Part shown: in pieces, positions 57,334 to 64,000 of the stretch
Layout: each line of letters begins with the position of its first letter
Position numbering within the stretch: position 1 is the first letter of the stretch
NCBI GenBank assembly: GCA_964615935.1
Contig: CAZTTG010000022.1
Span: 12,973 to 76,972 of the forward strand
DNA: 64,000 nucleotides
Direction: 5' to 3'
DNA from: CAZTTG01 sp964615935
GTDB lineage: Bacteria > Planctomycetota > UBA1135 > GCA-002686595
Translations under genes and position numbers: made by a program
Notes under the pieces: model-generated
What the model was told of the DNA's origin: nothing
Seen by the model: the letters and a program-made list of their open reading frames with translations, nothing else
Database searches by the model: none

Positions 57334-58398
57334 TCAGGTCTCGCGGACCTCGAAGGACTCCGGGCGATCGACCGAGCCGCACCCCGCGGCCGGGCAGTGG
57401 AGGCAGGTGGGTGCGAGACGGCTGCTCAGGAGCTCCTCGCGCAGCTTGCGGTAGGCGGGCCCGTTCCAGATCTCCTCGAAGGGCTGCTCCTTGACGTTGC
57501 CCATGAGCTCGTGGGTGTGCCAGTTGTCGCAGGGGATCACCCCGCCGTCGGGGTGGATGAGCGTCATGGTCCACGGCCTCCGGCAGGGCTCGGTCGGATT
57601 GGGGCCCGGCGGCGGCTCCGGCTCCGCGCCGAGGTCGAAGTTCGCCGGGCAGCCGACCAGCGCGAGGTCGAGCTCGGCCGCCAGGGCGCGGGCCCGGTCG
57701 AGGTGCCGGTTGGTCAGCTCCTTGTGCTCGAAGAGGGTCCGATCACAGCTCTCCAGGCCCTCGTAGGGCACGGCGTGGCGGATGTCCACCTCCTGCCCGC
57801 CGAGGTCCTTGAAGAGGTGCATCAGCGGCTCCAGCTCCTCGATGTTGGAGCGCATCAGGGTGACGCTGAACTGCAGCCGCGGCGTCTCCGATCCCATCTC
57901 CCGCTTCAGGTCGCGCAGCCGCCGCACGTTGGCCAGGACCCGGTCGAAGCTCGCGCCCCGCCGGATGGCCTCGAAGGTCTCCCGCCTCGCGCCGTCGATG
58001 GAGACGGACACCATCCCGACCCGGGTCCGGATGGTCTCGCGGATGGCCCTCTCAGTGAGCAGCGTCCCGTTGGTGATGTAGTAGACGAAGGGCACCTCGT
58101 GCTCGCCCACCAGCGAGAGGACCTCCAGGAAGTGGCGGCACATGAAGGGCTCGGTCGCGCACGACAGGCCCAGGTGGCTGGTGTAGGGCAGCAGTTCCGG
58201 GGCGAGCCGCCGGAATTCCTCGAGCGAGATCTCGTCCTCGCGATCGCCCCGCCCGGGCAGGCTGAAGTAGCACATGATGCACTTCAGGTTGCAGCGATCG
58301 ACGAAGTCGATGAGCACCCGCAGGAAGCGCCCGCGGCCTTCGAGCGGTGCGATCGGTTGCAGGTCGGCGGTCATGCCTCGGAGGACCTCGGAGAACAT
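57334..58398 (-). CDS. Radical SAM/SPASM-domain protein
   Basis: This iron-sulfur enzyme uses S-adenosylmethionine to generate a radical. The CxxxCxxC cluster motif is CNLKCIMC, in the segment LRVLIDFVDRCNLKCIMCYFSLPG. It is followed by TEPFMCRHF, YITNGTLLT and MVSVSIDGARRETFEAIRRGASFDRVLANVRRL, typical of the SPASM group. The C-terminus carries auxiliary-cluster cysteines (PCRRPWTMTLIHPDGGVIPCDNWHTHELMGNV and CLHCPAAGC). The substrate is unknown: these proteins modify peptides, glycans or cofactors. The start is uncertain among TTG 58425, ATG 58398 and ATG 58374. No precursor peptide gene was recognised nearby. Confidence 0.85.
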   Translation of the reverse strand: MFSEVLRGMTADLQPIAPLEGRGRFLRVLIDFVDRCNLKCIMCYFSLPGRGDREDEISLEEFRRLAPELLPYTSHLGLSCATEPFMCRHFLEVLSLVGEHEVPFVYYITNGTLLTERAIRETIRTRVGMVSVSIDGARRETFEAIRRGASFDRVLANVRRLRDLKREMGSETPRLQFSVTLMRSNIEELEPLMHLFKDLGGQEVDIRHAVPYEGLESCDRTLFEHKELTNRHLDRARALAAELDLALVGCPANFDLGAEPEPPPGPNPTEPCRRPWTMTLIHPDGGVIPCDNWHTHELMGNVKEQPFEEIWNGPAYRKLREELLSSRLAPTCLHCPAAGCGSVDRPESFEVRET

Positions 58399-58450
58399 GG
58401 GACGCGCGCGCCCCGCTTGCGTCAAGGTCGAGGCCGTGCCGCGCGCCGGC

Positions 58451-60187
58451 TCAGGCCGGCGAGGAGCGGGCGACCCAGTGCCGGATGGTCTCCAGGAGCT
58501 CGCTGGGCCGGACCGGCTTGGACGCGTAGTCGTCCATGCCCGCCCCCAGGCAGGCCTCGCGGGCCTCTCCCGGCGTGGCCGCGCTGATGCCGACGATGGG
58601 CGTGCGCGGCCCGCTGGCCTCGAGCTCGCGGATGGCGCGGGTGGCCTCGCAGCCGTCCATGCCCGGCATCTGGCAGTCCATCAGGATGCAGTCGAAGCCG
58701 CCGGCGCGGGTGGCCTCGACGCCCTCGGCTCCGTCGCAGGCCATCTCCACCCGGTAGCCGGCCTTCTCGAGGATCCGCCCGATGACCCGGCGGTTCACGG
58801 GGTTGTCCTCGACCAGCAGCACGCGATGCCCCTCGATCGAGGCGCGGTCCTCCTGGGCCGCGGCCGGCGGGCTCGGCAGGGGCGGGGCCGGTCCGAGCAG
58901 CTCGACCAGCGCCCGCTGCAGGCGGTCCCGGCGGGCGGGCTTGCTGATCCACTCGTCGATCTCCACCCCCTTGCGGTGTGCCGCCGACTCCGCCATCGAG
59001 CTCAGTGCCAGCAGCTTGACGCCCTTGAGCGCCTCGTCGGCGCGGATCCGGCGCGCCAGCTCCAGGCCGTCCATGCCCGGCATGTGCACGTCCGAGGCGA
59101 CCACCGAGAAGGCGTCCCCCTCGGCGGCACCCTTGCGGAGGAGGTCCAGGGCCTCGGGGCCCGAGCGGGCCAGGGAGAAGCGCGCTCCCCACGAATCGAG
59201 CATGCGCGCGATGATCTTCAGGTTGACCTCGTTGTCGTCCACGGCCAGGAAGCGCTTTCCGGCGAGCGTCGGGGCCCCGTCCTTCCCCTCCTCCAGGGGG
59301 CCCGCACCCTCCCTCGTCCTCAGCTCGAACCAGAAGGTCGAGCCCCCGCCCTCCCGGCTGTCGAGGTCCAGGCGGCCTCCCATGCAGCCGACCAGGTGCG
59401 CGCAGATGGCCAGCCCCAGACCGGTCCCCCCGTACTCACGGGTGGTCGAGCTGTCCGCCTGGGTGAAGGCGTCGAAGATCGCCTCCCGGCGCTCGGGGGC
59501 CACGCCGATCCCCGTGTCGCTCACCGAGAAGCGCAGGGCAACCTCCTCCCCCCCGCGCTCGCCGGCCGCGACCGCCAGGTGGACGTGGCCCTGTGGGGTG
59601 AACTTCACCGCGTTGGTCAGCAGGTTCACGAGGACCTGCTGCAGCCGCAGGGAGTCCCCCCGGATCCAGCGGGGCACCTCGGGCGCGACCTCCACCAGGA
59701 GCTCCAGGCCGGCGTCCGCGGCCCTCCAGCGGACCAGCTCGGCGGCCCCCTCGACGCAGGCCACGAGGTCCAGGTCGGCCACCTCCAGCTCCAGGGCGCC
59801 GGCCTCGATCTTGGAGAGGTCCAGGATGTCGTTGATCAGCAGCAGCAGGGCGTCGGCCGAGAGCTGGATGGTCTCGGCGTACTCGGTCTGCTCCTCGTCC
59901 AGGGAGGTCTCCGCCAGGAGGGAAGACATGCCCACGATCCCGTTGAGGGGGGTGCGCAGCTCGTGGCTCATGTTGGCCAGGAAGCGGCTCTTGGCCAGGG
60001 CCGCTGCCTGGGTCTGGTCGAGCGCGTCGGTGAGCTCCCGGTTGCGCTGCTGCAGGAGCTCCTTCAGCTCCTCCAGCTCCACCATCAGCTCGGCCGCGTG
60101 GGCGTTGGCCCGGGCCACGTCCGCCGCCTGCTGGCGCAGGCGCTGGTTCTCGCGGCGCAGGGCCTCCAGCTCGTCGGGGAGGGTCAT
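58451..60187 (-). CDS. Cytosolic hybrid histidine kinase with two receiver domains
   Basis: This 578-residue signalling protein lacks membrane helices and any PAS/GAF input domain. The first 65 residues are a coiled coil (ELEALRRENQRLRQQAADVARANAHAAELMVELEELKELL). The HisKA domain follows, with H75 in FLANMSHELRTPLNGIVGM, then a HATPase (N box in VLVNLLTNAVKFT, G boxes DTGIGV and GGTGLGLAI). Two receiver domains come last: about 310-430 (FLAVDDNEVNLKII, VVASDVHMPGMDG) and about 455-575 (VLLVEDNPVNRRVIG, CILMDCQMPGMDG). The start overlaps the DsrE-like gene by 4 bases, so the input may be supplied by the sulfur-carrier proteins encoded upstream. No output domain is present; a partner regulator or phosphotransfer protein must exist elsewhere. 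Confidence 0.9.
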   Translation of the reverse strand: MTLPDELEALRRENQRLRQQAADVARANAHAAELMVELEELKELLQQRNRELTDALDQTQAAALAKSRFLANMSHELRTPLNGIVGMSSLLAETSLDEEQTEYAETIQLSADALLLLINDILDLSKIEAGALELEVADLDLVACVEGAAELVRWRAADAGLELLVEVAPEVPRWIRGDSLRLQQVLVNLLTNAVKFTPQGHVHLAVAAGERGGEEVALRFSVSDTGIGVAPERREAIFDAFTQADSSTTREYGGTGLGLAICAHLVGCMGGRLDLDSREGGGSTFWFELRTREGAGPLEEGKDGAPTLAGKRFLAVDDNEVNLKIIARMLDSWGARFSLARSGPEALDLLRKGAAEGDAFSVVASDVHMPGMDGLELARRIRADEALKGVKLLALSSMAESAAHRKGVEIDEWISKPARRDRLQRALVELLGPAPPLPSPPAAAQEDRASIEGHRVLLVEDNPVNRRVIGRILEKAGYRVEMACDGAEGVEATRAGGFDCILMDCQMPGMDGCEATRAIRELEASGPRTPIVGISAATPGEAREACLGAGMDDYASKPVRPSELLETIRHWVARSSPA

Positions 60188-60792
60188 ATGAAGAGCGTCA
60201 GGCCGGACTCCGAGGCGTCGCCGAGGTAGGTGGCCACGCCGCCGTACTCGATCCCGTCCACCAGCTCCTCCCGGGAGAGGCCGAGCACTTCCATGGACAT
60301 CTGGCAGGCCACCATGCGCACGCCCAGCTCTCGCGCCAGCTCCATCAGCTCGGGCAGGGACTGCGCGTTCTTGTCGCGCATGATCTTGCGGAAGAAGCGC
60401 GGGCCCAGGCCCAGGAAGTTCATCCTCGATGTCCCCAGCGAGCCCGCGTCGCGGGGCAGCATGGCGGCGATCATCCGATCCCGGAGCCGCTTCTTGCGGG
60501 CGCCGCCCTTGCGCAGGACCGACAGACCCCAGAAGGTGAAGTACATGGCGGCGTCCATCCCCATCGCCACCGCCCCGGTGGCGATGGGGATGGCGGCCAG
60601 GCAGCGGTCCATGTCCCCGCTGAAGACCACCAGGGTCGCCCTCTGGGGGCGCTGGGGTTCGCGCGTGACGGCGCGCAGCTCCTCGAGCTGCTGCTCCACC
60701 CCGGCCCGCACGCGGTCCTCGATCAGCCGATCGATCCTCTCCAGCAGCGACGGATCGTCGGTCGTCGCGGCGAGGTCGGGGGGGTCGCTCAT
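60184..60792 (-). CDS. DsrE/DsrF/DrsH-like sulfur-carrier family protein
   Basis: This 202-residue protein belongs to the DsrE/DsrF-like fold (peroxiredoxin-family DrsH-like subgroup). It has an N-terminal coiled helix, then RATLVVFSGDMDRCLAAIPIATGAVAMGMDAAMYFTFWGLSVLRKGG, the family core with Cys at about 64. LGLGPRFFRKIMRDKNAQSLPELMELARELGVRMVACQMSMEVLGLSREEL follows, holding the C-terminal conserved Cys. YGGVATYLGDASESGLTLFI closes the fold. Relatives carry or deliver persulfide sulfur. It lies 10 bases after the TusA-like gene and overlaps the kinase gene, forming a three-gene operon. Confidence 0.88.
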   Translation of the reverse strand: MSDPPDLAATTDDPSLLERIDRLIEDRVRAGVEQQLEELRAVTREPQRPQRATLVVFSGDMDRCLAAIPIATGAVAMGMDAAMYFTFWGLSVLRKGGARKKRLRDRMIAAMLPRDAGSLGTSRMNFLGLGPRFFRKIMRDKNAQSLPELMELARELGVRMVACQMSMEVLGLSREELVDGIEYGGVATYLGDASESGLTLFI

Positions 60793-60802
60793 GACGGGAG
60801 GC

Positions 60803-61024
60803 TCAGGTCTTGCGGAGGACGGCCCTCTGGACGTCCCCCTCGTGGAACTCGAGGAGCTGATGGCCGGTGGCGCAGGTCCAGGCCTCCAGATCGGCGTGGA
60901 AGGCCGGGTCGGTGGCCTCCACGGTCAGGATCTGGCCGCTCTCCAGCTCCCTCATCCGCTGGCTGACCCGCACGATCGGGACGGGACAGCACATCTTCGT
61001 GCAGTCGAGGACGGAATCGCTCAT
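60803..61024 (-). CDS. TusA-family sulfurtransferase
   Basis: This 73-residue protein carries the sulfur-accepting Cys in the TusA signature region: VLDCTKMCCPVPIVRVSQRMRELESGQILTVEATDPAF. The usual C-P-x-P motif is CPVP, here preceded by an extra Cys (MCCPVP). The second half, DLEAWTCATGHQLLEFHEGD, is typical of the betabetaalpha fold. TusA-like proteins accept persulfide and pass it to DsrE-like partners; the next gene encodes such a protein. The operon is divergent from the wHTH gene, with 265 bases between them. Confidence 0.9.
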   Translation of the reverse strand: MSDSVLDCTKMCCPVPIVRVSQRMRELESGQILTVEATDPAFHADLEAWTCATGHQLLEFHEGDVQRAVLRKT

Positions 61025-61231
61025 GGACGCACCTCCCCCGGGGTCGGGGGCTCCTTCGGGGGTTCCGATCGGCGGGCGGGAGGGGCCTCCTTGAGCCGGA
61101 GTCGGGCCTCCGGGCGGGTGGGCTGGCCGGGGGCCTCCCCCGCCGCCGGGAACCAGCGGTGGAGTGGGGCGGCGGCGGCCCGGTCCGCTCGACCGCCGGG
61201 GCCTCGAGTCGCTCCATCAGATCGGATCTTT

Positions 61232-61247
61232 CTGTACGTATATACAG
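61232..61247. promoter_or_regulatory. Candidate operator in the divergent tusA-like/wHTH promoter region
   Basis: CTGTACGTATATACAG carries CTGTA (61232-61236) and TACAG (61243-61247) as inverted arms around a 6-base centre. It is one of the few A/T-rich spots in the window and lies 43 bases before the wHTH start. A role as the binding site of that regulator is inferred. Confidence 0.45.
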
Positions 61248-61289
61248 ATTTATCTGGACTTATCACCAGAATCTCCCGGTGCTTCTCCC

Positions 61290-61628
61290 ATGAGCCTGAG
61301 CCCGCCGTCCAAGCTGTTCGGGAGCCCCCGCCGCACCCAGGTGCTCCTCCTCCTGGCCCTCCTCGGGGAGAGCTACCCGGCCGAGCTCGCCCGTCTCGTC
61401 GAGGCCCATCCCTTCTCCATGGGGGAGATCCTGGACGGCCTCGAGATCGAGGGGGTGATCGCGAGCCGCCGGCTGGGCCGCACCCGCTGCGTGGCGTTGA
61501 ATCCACGCTACTTCGCCGCCCGAGAGCTTCAGGCGCTCCTCTCGAAGCTGGCCGAGGGCGAGCCGGCGCTGAGGGGGCTCGCGGCGACGCGCAGATCCCG
61601 CCCGCAACGACCGAAGAAGGACCGGTGA
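61290..61628 (+). CDS. Winged-helix regulator, likely antitoxin-type partner of a lost nucleotidyltransferase
   Basis: The small 112-residue DNA-binding protein has a wHTH: SKLFGSPRRTQVLLLLALLGESYPAELARLVEAHPFSMGEILDGLEIEGVIASRRLGRTRCVALNPRYFAARELQALL. This ArsR-like layout has the wing at SRRLGRTRCVALN. A basic tail follows. The ATG at 61290 was chosen; the frame open from 61164 is less likely. The stop overlaps a GTG (GTGA, 4 bases) that opens the fragment of a nucleotidyltransferase, the arrangement of HTH-MNT pairs. It may instead regulate the divergent tusA-like operon. Confidence 0.7.
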   Translation: MSLSPPSKLFGSPRRTQVLLLLALLGESYPAELARLVEAHPFSMGEILDGLEIEGVIASRRLGRTRCVALNPRYFAARELQALLSKLAEGEPALRGLAATRRSRPQRPKKDR

Positions 61629-61760
61629 AGATCACCGAGCACTCCGATCTCCGGCAGGTTGCGTTCGCGGTCTGCACGGCGCTGGACGAGGAGCGACTCC
61701 AGTCGCGATCGCCGGGCGCACTTCCACCGCTTCCATGACCGCCTCGCGAGCGAGGGTGGC
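61625..61760 (+). pseudogene. Remnant of a nucleotidyltransferase (MNT/DUF6036-like), internally deleted and frameshifted
   Basis: From GTG 61625 the frame encodes VKITEHSDLRQVAFAVCTALDEE, matching as I recall the N-terminus of nucleotidyltransferase-like proteins that follow small HTH genes. The frame then ends at 61738. In another phase, 61707-61757 encodes DRRAHFHRFHDRLASEG, like the D-R-(L)A-F-W-D-R segment near the C-terminus of the same family. The catalytic GS(x)D region is missing between them. This is best read as a gene that lost its middle. The identification rests on memory of the family and short segments. Confidence 0.4.
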
Positions 61761-61766
61761 TCGGGC

Positions 61767-63062
61767 TCAGCGGACCTGGCCGCCGCCGGGCCTCCCCCGC
61801 CGGATCAGGGCGTAGAGCAGAGCCCCCACCGCCAGGGTGGCCAGGCCGGCGACCGGCTCCCAGGTCCGCCGCAGCATCATGAAGCCGCCGGCGGAGAGGG
61901 TGGCGAGCACGAAGAGGGCCGGCAGCCAGGGCCAGCCGGGGACCGGCACCCGCTCGGCCCCCTCCCGGACGCGCAGCCGCGCCAGGCCGACCACCGCGGC
62001 GGCCGTGCTGAGGCTCAGGGTGAAGCCGATGTAGCCGAGCAGGTCCTGCAGGGTGGCGATCCACAGGACCAGGATGGCCAGGGCGGCCTGGAGCAGGATC
62101 GCGGCCACCGGGACGTCGCCCTCCTGGGCGAAGACCCGCGGGAAGAGGCCGTCCTCGGCCATGCGGGCGTAGACCCGCGGACCGGCCATCACCATGGCCG
62201 AGATCGAGGTGAAGAGCGCCAGGGCCACGACCCCGCGCACGAATCGCTCGAGGGGTGCCCCGCCGAGGGCCTGGGCCGCGATCGCGGCCACGTCCTCCTG
62301 GCCGGCGAGCTTCGAGAGGGGCGCGGCGTACACGAAGGTGGCGTTCAGGAGCAGGTACAGGCCGGTCACCAGCAGCGTGCCGAGGAGCAGCGAGCGGGGC
62401 AGGTTGCGCTCCGGGTCGCGCACCTCGCCGCCCACGTAGACCGCCGCGTTCCAGCCCGAGTAGGAGAGCGAGATCCACACCAGCGAGACGCAGAAGGCCG
62501 GGAGCGAGAAGGCCGGCGCGGGCGCGGCCTCGAGCGCGGGGAGACTGGGCAGGCCCCAGGCCACGAGCACGAATAGCAGCGCCACCTTGATCCCCACCAC
62601 CGCGGTCTGGAAGACCACCCCGGGCGCCCGACGCAGGCCGTGGAGGGCGGCCGCCACGACGATCGCCGAGGTGCCGATCCACGGGCCGGGTGGGCCCTCG
62701 GCGATCCGAATCCGAAGCGGCAGGTAGGCCTCGAGCCCCCGCGCGGCCAGCGCGATGGGCGCGGTGAAGCCCACGAGCAGCGAGAGCCACCCCGCCAGGA
62801 AGCCAGCCATGGGGTGCAGGGTCTTCGAGAGGAAGAGGTACTCCCCCCCCGACTCCGACAGACGCGCCGCGAGCGCCCCGTAGCACAGGGCCCCCATGAG
62901 GGCGATCGCGCCCCCCACCGCCCAGGCGAGGAGCACCCGCCCCGGGCTGCCCAGATCGGCGAGGGCGAAGCCGGACGTTATGAACACGCCGGCGCCGATC
63001 ATGCTGGCGACCACCAAACCGGTGGCGCTGGGGAGCCCCAGACGGCGCCTGCTGTCGGTCAT
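61767..63062 (-). CDS. APC-family amino acid permease
   Basis: This 431-residue integral membrane protein of about 12 helices has the first-helix substrate motif MIGAGVFITSG characteristic of the amino acid-polyamine-cation family. SESGGEYLFLSKTLHPMAGFLAGWLSLLVGFTAPIAL follows, and VWISLSYSGWNAAVYVGGEVRDPERNLPRSL, the helix 6 to loop 7 block, is also typical. The substrate cannot be told. It starts 7 bases after the O-methyltransferase stop, so the two are probably co-transcribed. Confidence 0.9.
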   Translation of the reverse strand: MTDSRRRLGLPSATGLVVASMIGAGVFITSGFALADLGSPGRVLLAWAVGGAIALMGALCYGALAARLSESGGEYLFLSKTLHPMAGFLAGWLSLLVGFTAPIALAARGLEAYLPLRIRIAEGPPGPWIGTSAIVVAAALHGLRRAPGVVFQTAVVGIKVALLFVLVAWGLPSLPALEAAPAPAFSLPAFCVSLVWISLSYSGWNAAVYVGGEVRDPERNLPRSLLLGTLLVTGLYLLLNATFVYAAPLSKLAGQEDVAAIAAQALGGAPLERFVRGVVALALFTSISAMVMAGPRVYARMAEDGLFPRVFAQEGDVPVAAILLQAALAILVLWIATLQDLLGYIGFTLSLSTAAAVVGLARLRVREGAERVPVPGWPWLPALFVLATLSAGGFMMLRRTWEPVAGLATLAVGALLYALIRRGRPGGGQVR

Positions 63063-63069
63063 GCGCGGC

Positions 63070-63765
63070 TCAGCGGGCGCCGCCGCTCTTCTCGCGCATC
63101 GACTTCTTCTTCATCGTCACCGACATGCCCGCGCCCTCCATGTGCAGGAAGAGGGTCTCGAGTGCCGGGTCGGTGGTGATCGCCTCGACGTACTCCGGCT
63201 GCCCGGCGGGGCGCTGCATGTTGTGGCCGAGGATCAGCCCGCCTTCTCGCACCTTGGGCAGGAGCTTCACCAGGTAGTCGTGGTAGCCGGGCTTGTCGGC
63301 GTCGATGAAGAGCAGGTCGATCGGGCCCTCCAGGCGCTTCACGGTCTCGTGGGCGTCCCCCTCGACGATGGTGATGAGGTCGCTCACGCCGGCGCGCTCG
63401 AAGTTGGCCCGCGCCATCTCGATGCGGGCGGGGTCGATGTCGTGGGTGATCAGCTCGCCGCCGGTCTCCCGCAGGGCCAGGCACATCCAGATTCCCGAGT
63501 AGCCGTTCGAGGTGCCGATCTCGACCACCTGCTTCGCGTTCATGGTCTGGATCAGCAGGCGCAGGAGCCGGCCGTCGTTCTCGGGCACGTTCATGTTGCC
63601 GCGCCGGCTGCTGTCGAGCTCGGCGAGGACCGCCAGGATCTTCGCCTCGGCCTCGCCCAGGGCGAGGGGCGGCTTCTCGAGCGAGTCCTGGCGCTGCGGG
63701 CCGAATGCGGCGCCTGCGAGGAGTAGGGCTCCGGCGAGACAGGCAAGGGCCAGCGCGATGCGCAT
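63070..63765 (-). CDS. Exported class I SAM-dependent O-methyltransferase
   Basis: This 231-residue protein has a Methyltransf_3 (catechol O-methyltransferase-like) fold: NMNVPENDGRLLRLLIQTMNAKQVVEIGTSNGYSGIWMCLAL (SAM-binding motif I). GGELITHDIDPARIEMARANFERAGVSDLITIVEGDAHE, IDLLFIDADKPGYHDYLVKLLPKVREGGLILGHNMQ (catalytic metal-site region) and a C-terminal helix follow. Unexpectedly, the ATG at 63765 gives an N-terminal signal-like segment (MRIALALACLAGALLLAGAAFG), although SAM is cytosolic. A membrane anchor with the domain inside is possible; the topology should be tested. It is followed by the APC permease. Confidence 0.82.
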   Translation of the reverse strand: MRIALALACLAGALLLAGAAFGPQRQDSLEKPPLALGEAEAKILAVLAELDSSRRGNMNVPENDGRLLRLLIQTMNAKQVVEIGTSNGYSGIWMCLALRETGGELITHDIDPARIEMARANFERAGVSDLITIVEGDAHETVKRLEGPIDLLFIDADKPGYHDYLVKLLPKVREGGLILGHNMQRPAGQPEYVEAITTDPALETLFLHMEGAGMSVTMKKKSMREKSGGAR

Positions 63766-63841
63766 GGTGGGGACCTCCGTCCAGGGGTGTGCGGGACGGC
63801 GCCCTTGTAGCACGCGGCGCGCCCGCGGCGCAGGCGCGGCC

Positions 63842-63868
63842 GGCTCCTCCCGCTCGCGGGGAGGAGCC
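63842..63868. other. 10-bp inverted repeat near the right edge
   Basis: GGCTCCTCCC (63842-63851) and GGGAGGAGCC (63859-63868) flank a 7-base loop. There is no T tract on either side. It could end a gene lying beyond the edge or be a structural element. The last 130 bases of the window show no supported gene. Confidence 0.4.
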
Positions 63869-64000
63869 GTCCCCCCCGGGGTACGTCCGGGCGGGGCGGC
63901 GCACCGTAATTCGTGCGTAGGGGCTGCCGCACGGCCCCGCCCGCTCCTCAGACGCTATGGAGGCCCAGCCCCTCCGGGCTGGAAACGTGGATCGCTTGGC

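Noticed and set aside
63957..64000. Possible gene start MEAQPLRAGN at the right edge
   Set aside because: Only 14 codons are visible, with no ribosome site and no recognisable motif.

Overview
The window is about 64 kb of GC-rich bacterial DNA (roughly 70% GC by eye) with strong third-position G/C bias, so most genes carry long antisense shadow frames. Several features point to the Planctomycetota: secreted proteins with D-x-N-x-N-G-I-x-D calcium-type motifs, an ECF sigma factor fused to a membrane anchor and carboxypeptidase-regulatory-like repeats, a CAPSR-type sulfatase, FG-GAP, HEAT and alpha/alpha-toroid secreted proteins, and a class II (B12) ribonucleotide reductase beside a flagellar locus. 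This placement is inferred from gene content; there is no rRNA or ribosomal protein gene to test it.

Layout. 0-0.8 kb: flagellar switch genes fliM (3' end) and fliN. 1-4.8 kb: ispG, a Tat-exported epimerase-like lipoprotein and an NTP/NDP-exchange-type transporter. 4.74-6.59 kb: a complete group IIC intron with its reverse transcriptase, inserted antisense exactly at the transporter's last codon and just before its terminator hairpin. 6.9-13.6 kb: gmhA, a secreted protein, an OPT transporter and a sulfatase. 13.7-30.5 kb: a minus-strand flagellar operon, in transcription order fliK-flgD-flgE-(secreted toroid protein)-flgF-flgG-flgA-flgH-flgI-flgJ-flgN-flgK-flgL-small protein-GNAT. 30.7-34.1 kb: rpiA, then feoAB behind a perfect Fur-like 7-1-7 palindrome. 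34.2-38.4 kb: a BlaI-type repressor with two tandem operators, an M56 metalloprotease, a His/Gly/Glu-rich exported protein and a DsbD-like reductase. 38.7-45.2 kb: a small secreted protein, nrdJ, murJ and rtcB.

45.2-51 kb holds the most unusual signal. Two exported proteins, on opposite strands either side of an S8 protease, are each interrupted by one in-frame UGA beside a Cys codon. Each UGA is followed 13-15 nt later by a short hairpin with an AYGGC loop. Selenocysteine insertion is the simplest reading, and the pair would be unusual exported selenoproteins. rtcB and rtcA bracket this stretch.

51-64 kb: the ECF fusion, a HEAT-repeat protein, an M29-type aminopeptidase, a radical SAM/SPASM protein, a TusA - DsrE-like - hybrid histidine kinase operon, a divergent wHTH regulator followed by the remnant of a nucleotidyltransferase partner, an APC permease and an exported O-methyltransferase.

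I found no rRNA, tRNA, CRISPR array, prophage or insertion sequence. The group II intron is the only mobile element recognised.
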